Part shown: one piece after another, positions 16,831 to 24,499 of the stretch
Layout of the letters: every line of letters starts with the position of its first letter
Numbering within the stretch: position 1 is the first letter of the stretch
From: Bacteroidaceae bacterium
Lineage (GTDB): Bacteria > Bacteroidota > Bacteroidia > Bacteroidales > Bacteroidaceae
Reading direction: 5' to 3'
Assembly (NCBI GenBank): GCA_024398595.1
Contig: JAKSIX010000002.1
Location: 1 to 64,000 of the forward strand
DNA: 64,000 bases
Position numbers and translations under genes: made by a program
The notes under the pieces: model-generated
Seen by the model: the letters and a program-made list of their open reading frames with translations, nothing else
Told to the model about the DNA's origin: nothing
The model's database searches: none

Positions 16831-18279
16831 ATGAAAGTTTTTGGAAAAATCTTTGTTGTTCTTGCTTTGTTTGCCTGTCAGGTGACAGCAAAGGAAGCAA
16901 AATATGTGTTTCTGTTCATTGGTGACGGAATGGGTGTAAATCAAGTGCTGGGAACCGAATATTATCTTGGAGAACTGGCAGGACATCTCGGGATTGAGCC
17001 TTTGTGTTTCACTGGTTTCCCGGTGTCCGGTTTGTGTACGACATATTCGGCATCGACGGATGTGACTGACTCCTCGGCGGCTGCTACTGCTCTGTCAACA
17101 GGACATAAGACTGCAAATAATGTGATGGGAATGCTGCCGGACAAGACCACTCCTGTTGAGGGTATTGCTGAGAAGGCACACAAACAGGGGCACAGGGTGG
17201 CTATCTGCTCTACTGTGGCGATAAATCACGCTACGCCTGCTGCCTTTTATGCCCATACCAGAAGTCGTGATGATAAGCATTTGATAGGCCTCCAGTTGGC
17301 CGACAGCGGATTTGAGTTTTTTGCAGGAGGCGATTTCGAGCAAAATGAGGACAGGGAAGATCCGGCAATAACGGATATGGAGTATGCCGAAGAATCAGGC
17401 TATACCATTGTACGTGGCTATGATGAGTATAAGGAGAAATCCGGTGTGGCGGATAAGATGATATTACTGCAGAAACCGCGTAAGGATGGCAAAAACGAGG
17501 AACTTGTTCCAAGCATAGACCAGACAGGGAGTGAATTGTGTGTTTCGCAGATTACTGAGGCTGCAATTGATTTTATGATGAAGGATCCGTCAAAGGGATT
17601 TTTCATGATGGTGGAGGGCGGTATGATAGATGACTGGCTTCACGGAAATGATGCCGCTTCCACATTCAAGGAGATAATAGACTTTGACAATGCGATAAAG
17701 CTTGCGTACGAGTTCTATAAGAAACACGAGAAAGAAACACTTATTGTCGTTACCGCTGATCATGAGACCGCCGGATTGTCTTTAGGTGCAGGCGTATATA
17801 GACTTGCGCTGAAGAACCTGCAGTATCAGAAAATCAGTGAGTCAGCCTTCGCACGTCATCTGGAAAATATGACTAAGGAGAAACAGGATACTCTTACCTG
17901 GGATGAAATCAAGGCAGAACTTACAGAATATTTCGGTTTCTTTGATACTGTCAGAATTAACAGTTCACAGGAGGCAAGGCTTAAGGATGCGTACGTGAAG
18001 ACCTTTGGAAATTCCGGCAGACGGTGGCGTGCACCGGCATCCTCTGATGACGATGCAGCTAAGGAAGAGTTCTACGAGTATTACAAAGCTGATGCCTTGT
18101 CCGATGTGGCCGTAAAAATCATGAGCGAGGTGTCTCTGATAAATTGGTCAATAGGACAGCATTCCGCCGGATATACTCCTGTCTTTGCGGTAGGAGTGGG
18201 TTCGGAAGCGTTTACAGGCCAGATGGATAATACCGAGATACCGGTACGTATGGCACGCGCAGCCGGATATAAGTGGTAA
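16831..18279 (+). CDS. Secreted alkaline phosphatase (PhoA family)
   Basis: A 482-residue metal-dependent phosphomonoesterase. An N-terminal signal peptide (about residues 1-20) is followed by FIGDGMG (metal-binding Asp), TDSSAAATALSTG (residues 79-91) with the phosphorylated Ser next to D80, and VTADHETAG with metal-binding Asp/His. The start at 16831 gives a clean signal peptide, whereas an in-frame ATG at 16780 lies inside ispE. The enzyme would release phosphate in the periplasm. It runs convergently into dnaB with only 9 nt between the stops, and no terminator hairpin is visible there. Confidence 0.9.
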   Translation: MKVFGKIFVVLALFACQVTAKEAKYVFLFIGDGMGVNQVLGTEYYLGELAGHLGIEPLCFTGFPVSGLCTTYSASTDVTDSSAAATALSTGHKTANNVMGMLPDKTTPVEGIAEKAHKQGHRVAICSTVAINHATPAAFYAHTRSRDDKHLIGLQLADSGFEFFAGGDFEQNEDREDPAITDMEYAEESGYTIVRGYDEYKEKSGVADKMILLQKPRKDGKNEELVPSIDQTGSELCVSQITEAAIDFMMKDPSKGFFMMVEGGMIDDWLHGNDAASTFKEIIDFDNAIKLAYEFYKKHEKETLIVVTADHETAGLSLGAGVYRLALKNLQYQKISESAFARHLENMTKEKQDTLTWDEIKAELTEYFGFFDTVRINSSQEARLKDAYVKTFGNSGRRWRAPASSDDDAAKEEFYEYYKADALSDVAVKIMSEVSLINWSIGQHSAGYTPVFAVGVGSEAFTGQMDNTEIPVRMARAAGYKW

Positions 18280-18288
18280 TACTGAAAT

Positions 18289-19821
18289 TCAGAATGGCAT
18301 ATCACCAGCCGGGCCGGACAGTGGATCGTCGGGTACCGGCTGGTCTTTTTTGGCGGACTCCCTGTTCATTTTGGAGCCGATAAGAGTCTCACCGTATGAT
18401 GCGTTTGAGCTGTTGCCGGTGCCAAGGTCGCAGAATCGCGCGAAGTTGCTGTGGAAGGCCAGACGTACATCGCCTACACCGCCGTTACGGTGTTTGGCTA
18501 TGATAATCTCTGCTATTCCGTGCATATCGTTGTGGTGATCATCCTCATATATCTTATATACCTCAGGACGGTGAATCATACATACAATATCAGCATCCTG
18601 CTCGATTGAACCTGATTCGCGCAAGTCGCTCAACTGTGGCCTCTTGCCCTCGTATCCGTCACGTCCCTCAACGTTGCGGTTCAGCTGTGACAGGGCTATG
18701 ATTGGTATATCCAATTCCTTGGCAAGGCCTTTCAGCTGTCTGGATATCATGCTTATCTCTTCCTGACGGTTGTTGAAACGCCAGCCGCTGGCGTTCATAA
18801 GCTGCAGATAGTCTATGATTATAAGCTGAATGTCGTGTTCGCTCTTGAGTCTCAGTGCCTTTGTTCTCAGTTCCGTTATGGACAATGACGGTGTGTCGTC
18901 CAGATAGAGTGGGGCATCCTGCAAAAGTTTGATTTTCTCGTCAAGCTGTGCCCATTCGTACGGCGCAAGACGTCCGCTGCGGAGTTTTTCCGATGAAATC
19001 TCACAAATGTTTGTGATAAGGCGGTTTACAAGCTGTATATTGCTCATCTCAAGTGAGAACATAGCTACCGGCTGACGGTTGTGGATGGCGATATTCATAG
19101 CCATTGACAGAGAGAATGCGGTCTTTCCCATTGCCGGGCGTGCCGCCAGAATGACGAGGTCGGATTTCTGCCATCCGGAAGTGATTTTGTCCAGGTCGGT
19201 GAATCCGCTGGCCAGACCGCTCAGGCCTGTGGAGCGTTTGGAGGCTTGGCTTATGCGCTCCATCGCTTCAACCAGAACAGGATTAATCTGGGTGTAGTCT
19301 TTCTTCACATTCTGATGCGCTATCTGGAACAGCTCTCCCTCAGCGGCCTGAAGCAGTTCCGAGACATCGGATGTCTCATCGAACGCGCGGGTCTGAACTT
19401 CGCTTGCAAATGATATCAGTTCGCGTGCCATAGCCTTCTGGGCAATGATGGTGGCGTGATATTCAATGTGGGCAGACGATGTAACCTTGCCTGCGAGAGT
19501 GGTTATGTACAAAGTCCCACCGGCTTCTTCCAAAGTCCCGTCGCTCTTCAGCTGCTCTGTCACGGTAAGCATATCAATAGGCCTCTGGTTCATGACAAGT
19601 GTCATCACGGCCTGATATATCAACTGATGCCTATGGTCATAGAATGACTTGGCATTGATAATCTCGCTTCCTTTCGGGAACGCGTCCTGCTCTTTCATAA
19701 GGGCACCGAGCACCGCTTCCTCAAGTTCGATTGCCTGTGGTTGGAGATGGTTGAGCAGCATCATGTCGGATGCACTCTGCCTCGGTTTGGAGGGCTTACG
19801 TGTCTGTGACTGCAATGCCAT
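18289..19821 (-). CDS. dnaB: Replicative DNA helicase DnaB
   Basis: A 510-residue hexameric helicase. The N-terminal DnaB domain starts near residue 25 (PQAIELEEAVLGALM). The C-terminal RecA-like ATPase has Walker A ARPAMGKTAF, Walker B LIIIDYLQLM, and the H4 region SQLNRNVEGR with the arginine-finger neighbourhood. The C-terminal tail is Lys/Asp/Pro-rich. It unwinds DNA at the fork together with primase. It lies 13 nt downstream of the phytoene-desaturase-like gene on the same strand, so it may be partly read from the fatty-acid-like operon, an odd context for an essential replication gene. An internal promoter is possible but not identified. Confidence 0.95.
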   Translation of the reverse strand: MALQSQTRKPSKPRQSASDMMLLNHLQPQAIELEEAVLGALMKEQDAFPKGSEIINAKSFYDHRHQLIYQAVMTLVMNQRPIDMLTVTEQLKSDGTLEEAGGTLYITTLAGKVTSSAHIEYHATIIAQKAMARELISFASEVQTRAFDETSDVSELLQAAEGELFQIAHQNVKKDYTQINPVLVEAMERISQASKRSTGLSGLASGFTDLDKITSGWQKSDLVILAARPAMGKTAFSLSMAMNIAIHNRQPVAMFSLEMSNIQLVNRLITNICEISSEKLRSGRLAPYEWAQLDEKIKLLQDAPLYLDDTPSLSITELRTKALRLKSEHDIQLIIIDYLQLMNASGWRFNNRQEEISMISRQLKGLAKELDIPIIALSQLNRNVEGRDGYEGKRPQLSDLRESGSIEQDADIVCMIHRPEVYKIYEDDHHNDMHGIAEIIIAKHRNGGVGDVRLAFHSNFARFCDLGTGNSSNASYGETLIGSKMNRESAKKDQPVPDDPLSGPAGDMPF

Positions 19822-19834
19822 AATTTGGTAGTGA

Positions 19835-21241
19835 TTATTTGTTTGTCAACAGTCTGACTGTCTCAAAAGCAGTTGCCGTGACACCTTGTAATCCGTGTAA
19901 TACAAGACTCTGCCCTGTGTTGAACAGATTTGCTACAGGTGTGGCTGGCGATAAATAGCTGAGTAGCGGTGAATGCCAGTCTTTGCGGGCTCCGTATGCC
20001 GAACCTTCAGGATTACCGTTGTAGTCGCGCCAGGTCAGCGGACTGCTGATGCATCTGTGGGCTATGGCGGCTTTCAGTCCGGGAAGCTGTGTTTCAGCAA
20101 GTTCAATGCATTCGTCTGCTATGCTGTTCTTGAATGCAATGTAATCGTCTCCGCGTCTTCCGGCCCTTGTTCCGTACCATTCTGAAAGACGGTCGTATGT
20201 CATCGGAGTCAGTATGTCAATGTTCCCTGTATATTCCGAACCGTTTTCCGGATACCTGCAGCAGACCATCACACCGCTTACCGGCCCTTCTTTTCTGTAG
20301 AAGTCCCATACGTCGGCGTTACTGTAGATGAACTTGTTGTGGTTGAAGTATTTTATCGTATCAGGCTTAATCTGCGTGGATACTGTGAACAGACCGAATG
20401 TATTCTCCATTGCGGCCATTCTGCTGCGGTAGGATTTCTTGACGGCTCTGCATTCCGGAATCATACCGGCAGTGACAGCCGGATGCGCATTGCTTATAAA
20501 CTGCTTTGCCTCGAAACACCTTCCGTCATCGGTAATGGCATTCATTATGAGGCCGTCCTTCTCGGTGAGTTGTGTCACATTGGCGTTGCAATATGTCTCG
20601 CCACCGTATTTGTGTATTTCTGAGACGAGTTTGTCAACAAGAATGCCGCCATCACCTTTAAGACGCCAGCTGCTTTGGATGAAAGGTGCGTTGATGTGTG
20701 CGAATACGAAAAGCGGCAATGTGTCCCTGTTCAGTTCCATCTTTGTGGATGAGCCGCACAGTACGTTACGGAGCAGGTCATCCTGGAACTGTTGCTGCAG
20801 ATAGTCCCATGCACCGGCACTTTCAAGCGGAGACATATTCCCGGAAGCCTCCAGCATCCGTACATATCCGTGCAGTGCGTCACGCTCTTTTGGGAAATAA
20901 TCTCCCATTGTTTCTGCGAACTGCTCAAATCCCTCTGCAAAACGGAATGTGTCGCCGGCTATTGTAACAAGGTCGAATCCATCGGGGTCAAGTCTCTGCC
21001 AGGGAATATCCAGCAGACCCAATTCGTTGAAATGGTCGTGGAGCGACTGACCTCTGTCAAGTCCTCCCACATAGTGCAGACCAGTGTCCATACGTATGCC
21101 GAATCTTGGAATGCTCTGCATGGACCCACCGGGAGTCATCTGCCTCTCAAGCACACAGACCTTTCTGCCCTGACGCGCCAGAAGTACAGCACACTCCAGA
21201 CCGCCAAGTCCGCTTCCTATGATTACGACATCGTATGTCAT
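19835..21241 (-). CDS. Phytoene-desaturase/retinol-saturase-like FAD oxidoreductase
   Basis: A 468-residue FAD/NAD(P)-binding protein. The N-terminus MTYDVVIIGSGLGGLECAVLL holds the dinucleotide fold (GxGxxG at residues 9-14), and the C-terminus NTGQSL..GLQGVTAT is the second FAD-contact motif of the CrtI/retinol-saturase group. The ATG at 21241 is chosen because it overlaps the fabG-like stop by one base (TGATG) and places the FAD motif at the N-terminus; upstream codons are inside fabG. Such enzymes add or remove hydrogens on polyenes. It is the last of six genes resembling a type II fatty-acid or polyene synthase, so it may desaturate or reduce the acyl chain they make. No squalene or phytoene synthase is nearby. 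Confidence 0.82.
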   Translation of the reverse strand: MTYDVVIIGSGLGGLECAVLLARQGRKVCVLERQMTPGGSMQSIPRFGIRMDTGLHYVGGLDRGQSLHDHFNELGLLDIPWQRLDPDGFDLVTIAGDTFRFAEGFEQFAETMGDYFPKERDALHGYVRMLEASGNMSPLESAGAWDYLQQQFQDDLLRNVLCGSSTKMELNRDTLPLFVFAHINAPFIQSSWRLKGDGGILVDKLVSEIHKYGGETYCNANVTQLTEKDGLIMNAITDDGRCFEAKQFISNAHPAVTAGMIPECRAVKKSYRSRMAAMENTFGLFTVSTQIKPDTIKYFNHNKFIYSNADVWDFYRKEGPVSGVMVCCRYPENGSEYTGNIDILTPMTYDRLSEWYGTRAGRRGDDYIAFKNSIADECIELAETQLPGLKAAIAHRCISSPLTWRDYNGNPEGSAYGARKDWHSPLLSYLSPATPVANLFNTGQSLVLHGLQGVTATAFETVRLLTNK

Positions 21242-21972
21242 CAGGTATAGAGCCCCCCGTTGATTGATATTACATTGCCCGTAACATACGAGGCTTCCGG
21301 CGATGCGAGGAATGCCACCACATCGGCAACTTCTTCGACAGTTCCGAAACGTCCGGCAGGTATGTTCCTGCACAGCGTGGCCTCGTCAAGCCCTTCTGTC
21401 ATATCAGTCTTGATGAAACCGGGTGCCACACAGTTGACGGTGATGTTCTTGCGTGCTATCTCCTTTGCCAGAGCTTTTGAGGCTGAGATTATTCCGGCTT
21501 TTGCAGCTGAGTAGTTGGCCTGTCCCTGCATACCCATCAGACCGCTTACGCTTGCCATTGATATGATACGGCCGTATTTTCTGCGCATCATAGGGGCGAG
21601 CAACGGCTGTGTCACATTGAAGAATCCGCCCAGACTGACTTGTAGCACACGGTTCCAGTCATCCTCGGGCATAAGTGCCATGATGTTGTCGCGTCTGATT
21701 CCGGCGTTGTTGACTATCACCTCTATGTATTCTTCCGGATTCCGTGCCTGCCACCCTTCAAGAGCTTTGCGGGTCTCTTCGGCCGATGCTACGTCAAACT
21801 GCAGTATTTCTCCGTCCTGACCAGCCTCGCGTATCAAGGCCATTGTCTTTTCGGCCTCCCCAATACGTGATACGTAATTGATGAGGATGTTGTATCCGGC
21901 CTTAGCCAACCTTACAGCCACTGCACGTCCGATGCCTCGGCTACCTCCTGTAACAAGCGCGTATTTTGCCAT
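21241..21972 (-). CDS. fabG: 3-oxoacyl-ACP reductase (FabG-like SDR)
   Basis: A 243-residue short-chain dehydrogenase. TGGSRGIGRAV (residues 8-18) binds NADP(H), NNAGI is the structural motif, and the catalytic set is Ser in MASVSG, Tyr and Lys in YSAAK. The C-terminal YVTGNVISINGG is typical of FabG. It would reduce the 3-ketoacyl group on the ACP encoded two genes upstream. It sits 4 nt after the FabZ-like gene and overlaps the oxidoreductase start by one base, so all are translated together. It is probably a dedicated copy for this cluster; the housekeeping FabG may be elsewhere. Confidence 0.9.
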   Translation of the reverse strand: MAKYALVTGGSRGIGRAVAVRLAKAGYNILINYVSRIGEAEKTMALIREAGQDGEILQFDVASAEETRKALEGWQARNPEEYIEVIVNNAGIRRDNIMALMPEDDWNRVLQVSLGGFFNVTQPLLAPMMRRKYGRIISMASVSGLMGMQGQANYSAAKAGIISASKALAKEIARKNITVNCVAPGFIKTDMTEGLDEATLCRNIPAGRFGTVEEVADVVAFLASPEASYVTGNVISINGGLYT

Positions 21973-21976
21973 TTTC

Positions 21977-22354
21977 CTATTGTTTGGTTCTGAATATTCC
22001 TTTCAGGCTCATATATGTCCGGGCCTGATCCGTTATTGATGCATTGATTTCGTAAGCCGTGTTGTCAGATGCCGGTATGAGTTTTATTGCAACGTCCAAT
22101 GAAGGGCATATAGCGGGTGAGGATACTGCTGTAAGACGGCATTGCTTTATCTCTTCAATGAAAAGGTCCTTGCCAGTGAACAGCTCGGCGCACTCTCGTA
22201 TCATCTCAATATTGCAGACACCGGGACTGACAGGCTTGCCCGGGAAATGTCCCCTGTAGCAGTCACAGTCGCTGAGAAGGCGTATCTGATACGTTACACC
22301 ATCATTGGATATGACAGTATTCTCTATGGAAAAGAATTTATCTTTCAGCAGCAT
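21977..22354 (-). CDS. FabZ-like 3-hydroxyacyl-ACP dehydratase
   Basis: A 125-residue hotdog-fold protein. The segment YRGHFPGKPVSPGVCNIEM (about residues 33-51) contains the family's catalytic His in HFPG and the downstream Glu. It is shorter than FabZ (about 145-150). It would dehydrate the 3-hydroxyacyl-ACP formed by the FabG-like enzyme 4 nt downstream. A second, different hotdog protein lies 10 nt upstream, as in aryl-polyene-type clusters where two dehydratase-like proteins occur. Chain-length or substrate preference cannot be read. Confidence 0.8.
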   Translation of the reverse strand: MLLKDKFFSIENTVISNDGVTYQIRLLSDCDCYRGHFPGKPVSPGVCNIEMIRECAELFTGKDLFIEEIKQCRLTAVSSPAICPSLDVAIKLIPASDNTAYEINASITDQARTYMSLKGIFRTKQ

Positions 22355-22364
22355 TGCAGGGAAG

Positions 22365-22793
22365 TTATCTGACCGGTTCTACAAAAATTTTCATCTTGGT
22401 ATCAGCCACGGCTTCGCCGTTGCACGATGTGGTGGCTGACATCAGCGTGACACCTTCGGCCTCTGCCTCAAATATTATCTCTGTCTGCAGCTCGTCTCCG
22501 ATTGCCGGACGTCTGTAACAGTGAAACTTCCTGACCTCGCCGATATATCCGATAGGGGCGGGAAGGGACTGCATCCGGTAACGGTGTCCGGCAAATGCCG
22601 ATGCCGACTGCGCGATATGCTCGATCAGCCCGGTCTCGGCCATAAGTCCGTCATCTTCAATGAAATAGTTGTCGGCGGTGACGCTAAGGCCGGTATGACA
22701 TCTGTTACCGCTTGCGTCAATCAGCCTGCTGACCATGACGACAGGCTCCCGTTGGGGTATAAGCCCCAACACTTCCTCTGCCTCGTAAAGCAT
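22365..22793 (-). CDS. Hotdog-fold dehydratase/thioesterase-like protein (ApeP-like)
   Basis: A 142-residue hotdog protein. LIPQREPVVMVSRLID near the start and ETGLIEHIAQSASAFAGH (about residues 54-71) resemble the FabA/FabZ-like proteins of aryl-polyene clusters (the ApeP/ApeI group). The canonical HFPG motif is absent, so it may be a partner subunit or a dehydratase with altered chemistry. It lies 18 nt after the ACP gene and 10 nt before the FabZ-like gene. A thioesterase role is also possible for this fold. Confidence 0.72.
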   Translation of the reverse strand: MLYEAEEVLGLIPQREPVVMVSRLIDASGNRCHTGLSVTADNYFIEDDGLMAETGLIEHIAQSASAFAGHRYRMQSLPAPIGYIGEVRKFHCYRRPAIGDELQTEIIFEAEAEGVTLMSATTSCNGEAVADTKMKIFVEPVR

Positions 22794-22811
22794 CTGTATG
22801 CTACGGCTTTA

Positions 22812-23051
22812 TCAGAGATTTTTCTCTATATAATCATAGAGATCGGAGAACTTTGTGAGAAGGTGGAGTTCCTCGGTCGTTACTTTTACACCGAATGCCA
22901 CCTGAATTGCCGATATCAGATCAACGAGTCTCAGACTGTCCAGTTCAAGTGTCTTGCGGATGTCAGCATCAGGAGAAATAACACTTTCCTCAACTTCAAA
23001 CTCCTCTGCTAAAACAGCGTTTACTTTCGATACGATTTCCTCACGTGTCAT
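22812..23051 (-). CDS. Acyl carrier protein
   Basis: A 79-residue acidic protein with the ACP helix pattern and the phosphopantetheine attachment site ELDSLRLVDL (S39). It carries the growing chain for the neighbouring ketosynthase (20 nt upstream) and processing enzymes. The sequence around the site (DSLRLVD in place of the DSLD/AxVEL of fatty-acid AcpP) fits a specialised carrier. No 4'-phosphopantetheinyl transferase is visible in the window. Confidence 0.9.
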   Translation of the reverse strand: MTREEIVSKVNAVLAEEFEVEESVISPDADIRKTLELDSLRLVDLISAIQVAFGVKVTTEELHLLTKFSDLYDYIEKNL

Positions 23052-23071
23052 AGTTGTACTTTTTTATATTG

Positions 23072-24301
23072 TTAATTGATATTCCTAACTATAAGTGTGG
23101 CGTTTGTGCCACCGAACCCGAATGAGTTGCTGAGGAACATGTTGAAATGGGCCTCGCGTGTCTCCGGAATTATATTCAGTATCGCGGTATCTTCATCGGG
23201 ATTCTCAAAATTGATATTCCCGGCAATGAAGCCGTTCTTCATCATCAGGGTGGAATAAATCAGTTCACTGGTGCCTGCCATCCACATCTCGTGTCCGGTC
23301 TGGCTCTTTGTAGATGTAACCGGGACGTTGAGACCGTGGAACACGTTGTTAATGGCTTGCGCCTCGCGGGCATCTCCGATTTTTGTGGATGTGGCATGCG
23401 CGTTGATGTAGCCGATGTCGCGTATGTCAACGCCGGACAGGCGTATGGCCATCTCCAATGAGCGCTGCGGGCCTTCCACGCTCGGCGTGGTCATATGGTC
23501 GCCGTTGCCGCTGAAGCCATATCCCATAACTTCCGCTATGATGTGGGCACCGCGCTTTACGGCATTGTCGTGGCTCTCCAAAATTACTGTTGCGGCACCT
23601 CCTCCGGGAATGAGTCCGTCACGGTCGCGGTCAAAGGGACGGCAAGCCTTGGTCGGATCGTCTTCTCTTGTGGAGAATGTCTGCAGACCGTCAAAGGGCC
23701 CTGTCGCATACGGATTCACCTCCTGTGCGCCGCCACACACTATGCAGTCCTGCAGTCCCTGGCTGATAAGCAGCCAGCCGAGACCTATGCTGTGGCTGCC
23801 TGACGCGCAGGCCGCGCTTACTGTCATATTGACACCGCGAAGCTTGAACAGACAGGCCAGATTCATTGTAATGGATGAATTCATACAACGGAATATCGCG
23901 CCACTGCCACTTGCCGCAGTTGAGTCAATGGAACGTATCTTGTCCCAGGCACCAACCGTTGATTCTGATACTGAATCGTTACCGTACAGGATGCCGACCT
24001 CGTGTGAGGACAGGTAATCCATATCAAGTCCGGCCTGTTCCAGAGCCTGAATAGTAGCCATATAGGCATAACTTGATTCTTCGTGCATATACTTGCGCTC
24101 ATCGCGGCCTACGAACGGTTTCAAATCCGGCATAGGGACTGCTGATGTCAGTGCAGAACGGAATCCGAAACCCTTTCCCTTGCGTTTCTCATCAAAAATT
24201 ATTCCGCTCACACCGTTCCTCAGACTTTCGGTGACTGTGTTTAAATCCTGTCCGAGACAGGACCATATTCCCATTCCCGTAATTACTACTCTATTACTCA
24301 T
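23072..24301 (-). CDS. Beta-ketoacyl-ACP synthase (KAS II-like)
   Basis: A 409-residue thiolase-fold condensing enzyme with a full Cys-His-His triad: C165 in AACASGSH, H301 in NAHATST and H336 in TGHEMWMAG. The start MSNRVVITGMGIWS is typical of FabF-type enzymes. The TGH loop (EMWMAGTSE) departs from the usual LLGAAG, suggesting a specialised substrate. It heads the operon ketosynthase-ACP-hotdog-FabZ-FabG-oxidoreductase(-dnaB). There is only one ketosynthase, with no chain-length-factor partner, which separates it from classical aryl-polyene and dialkylresorcinol clusters. Confidence 0.9.
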   Translation of the reverse strand: MSNRVVITGMGIWSCLGQDLNTVTESLRNGVSGIIFDEKRKGKGFGFRSALTSAVPMPDLKPFVGRDERKYMHEESSYAYMATIQALEQAGLDMDYLSSHEVGILYGNDSVSESTVGAWDKIRSIDSTAASGSGAIFRCMNSSITMNLACLFKLRGVNMTVSAACASGSHSIGLGWLLISQGLQDCIVCGGAQEVNPYATGPFDGLQTFSTREDDPTKACRPFDRDRDGLIPGGGAATVILESHDNAVKRGAHIIAEVMGYGFSGNGDHMTTPSVEGPQRSLEMAIRLSGVDIRDIGYINAHATSTKIGDAREAQAINNVFHGLNVPVTSTKSQTGHEMWMAGTSELIYSTLMMKNGFIAGNINFENPDEDTAILNIIPETREAHFNMFLSNSFGFGGTNATLIVRNIN

Positions 24302-24312
24302 TTTTACATTTT

Positions 24313-24467
24313 TTCACATTACGTCATTATCCTTTGCGAAGTTACTGTTTTTTTCGGTAAGGTACAATTTTCTTCACATTACGCTCCCTTTATGTGTCCC
24401 GTGACATTGACAATTGAAAACGAACGGTCAAACATCCGTGAAAACTCGGTTTTTATTTGTAACTTCG
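24313..24467. promoter_or_regulatory. Divergent control region between the ketosynthase operon and pheT
   Basis: TAACTTCG occurs on the minus strand at 24337-24344 and on the plus strand at 24460-24467, each a one-base variant of TAnnTTTG and pointing to the gene on its own side. An 11-bp direct repeat (TTCACATTACG at 24313-24323 and 24373-24383) flanks the minus-strand box at a 60-bp spacing and could be an operator. The 198-nt gap holds no other recognisable feature. Confidence 0.35.
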
Positions 24468-24499
24468 CGGATTGTGACGGATTTTAGAAATGTTAATGT

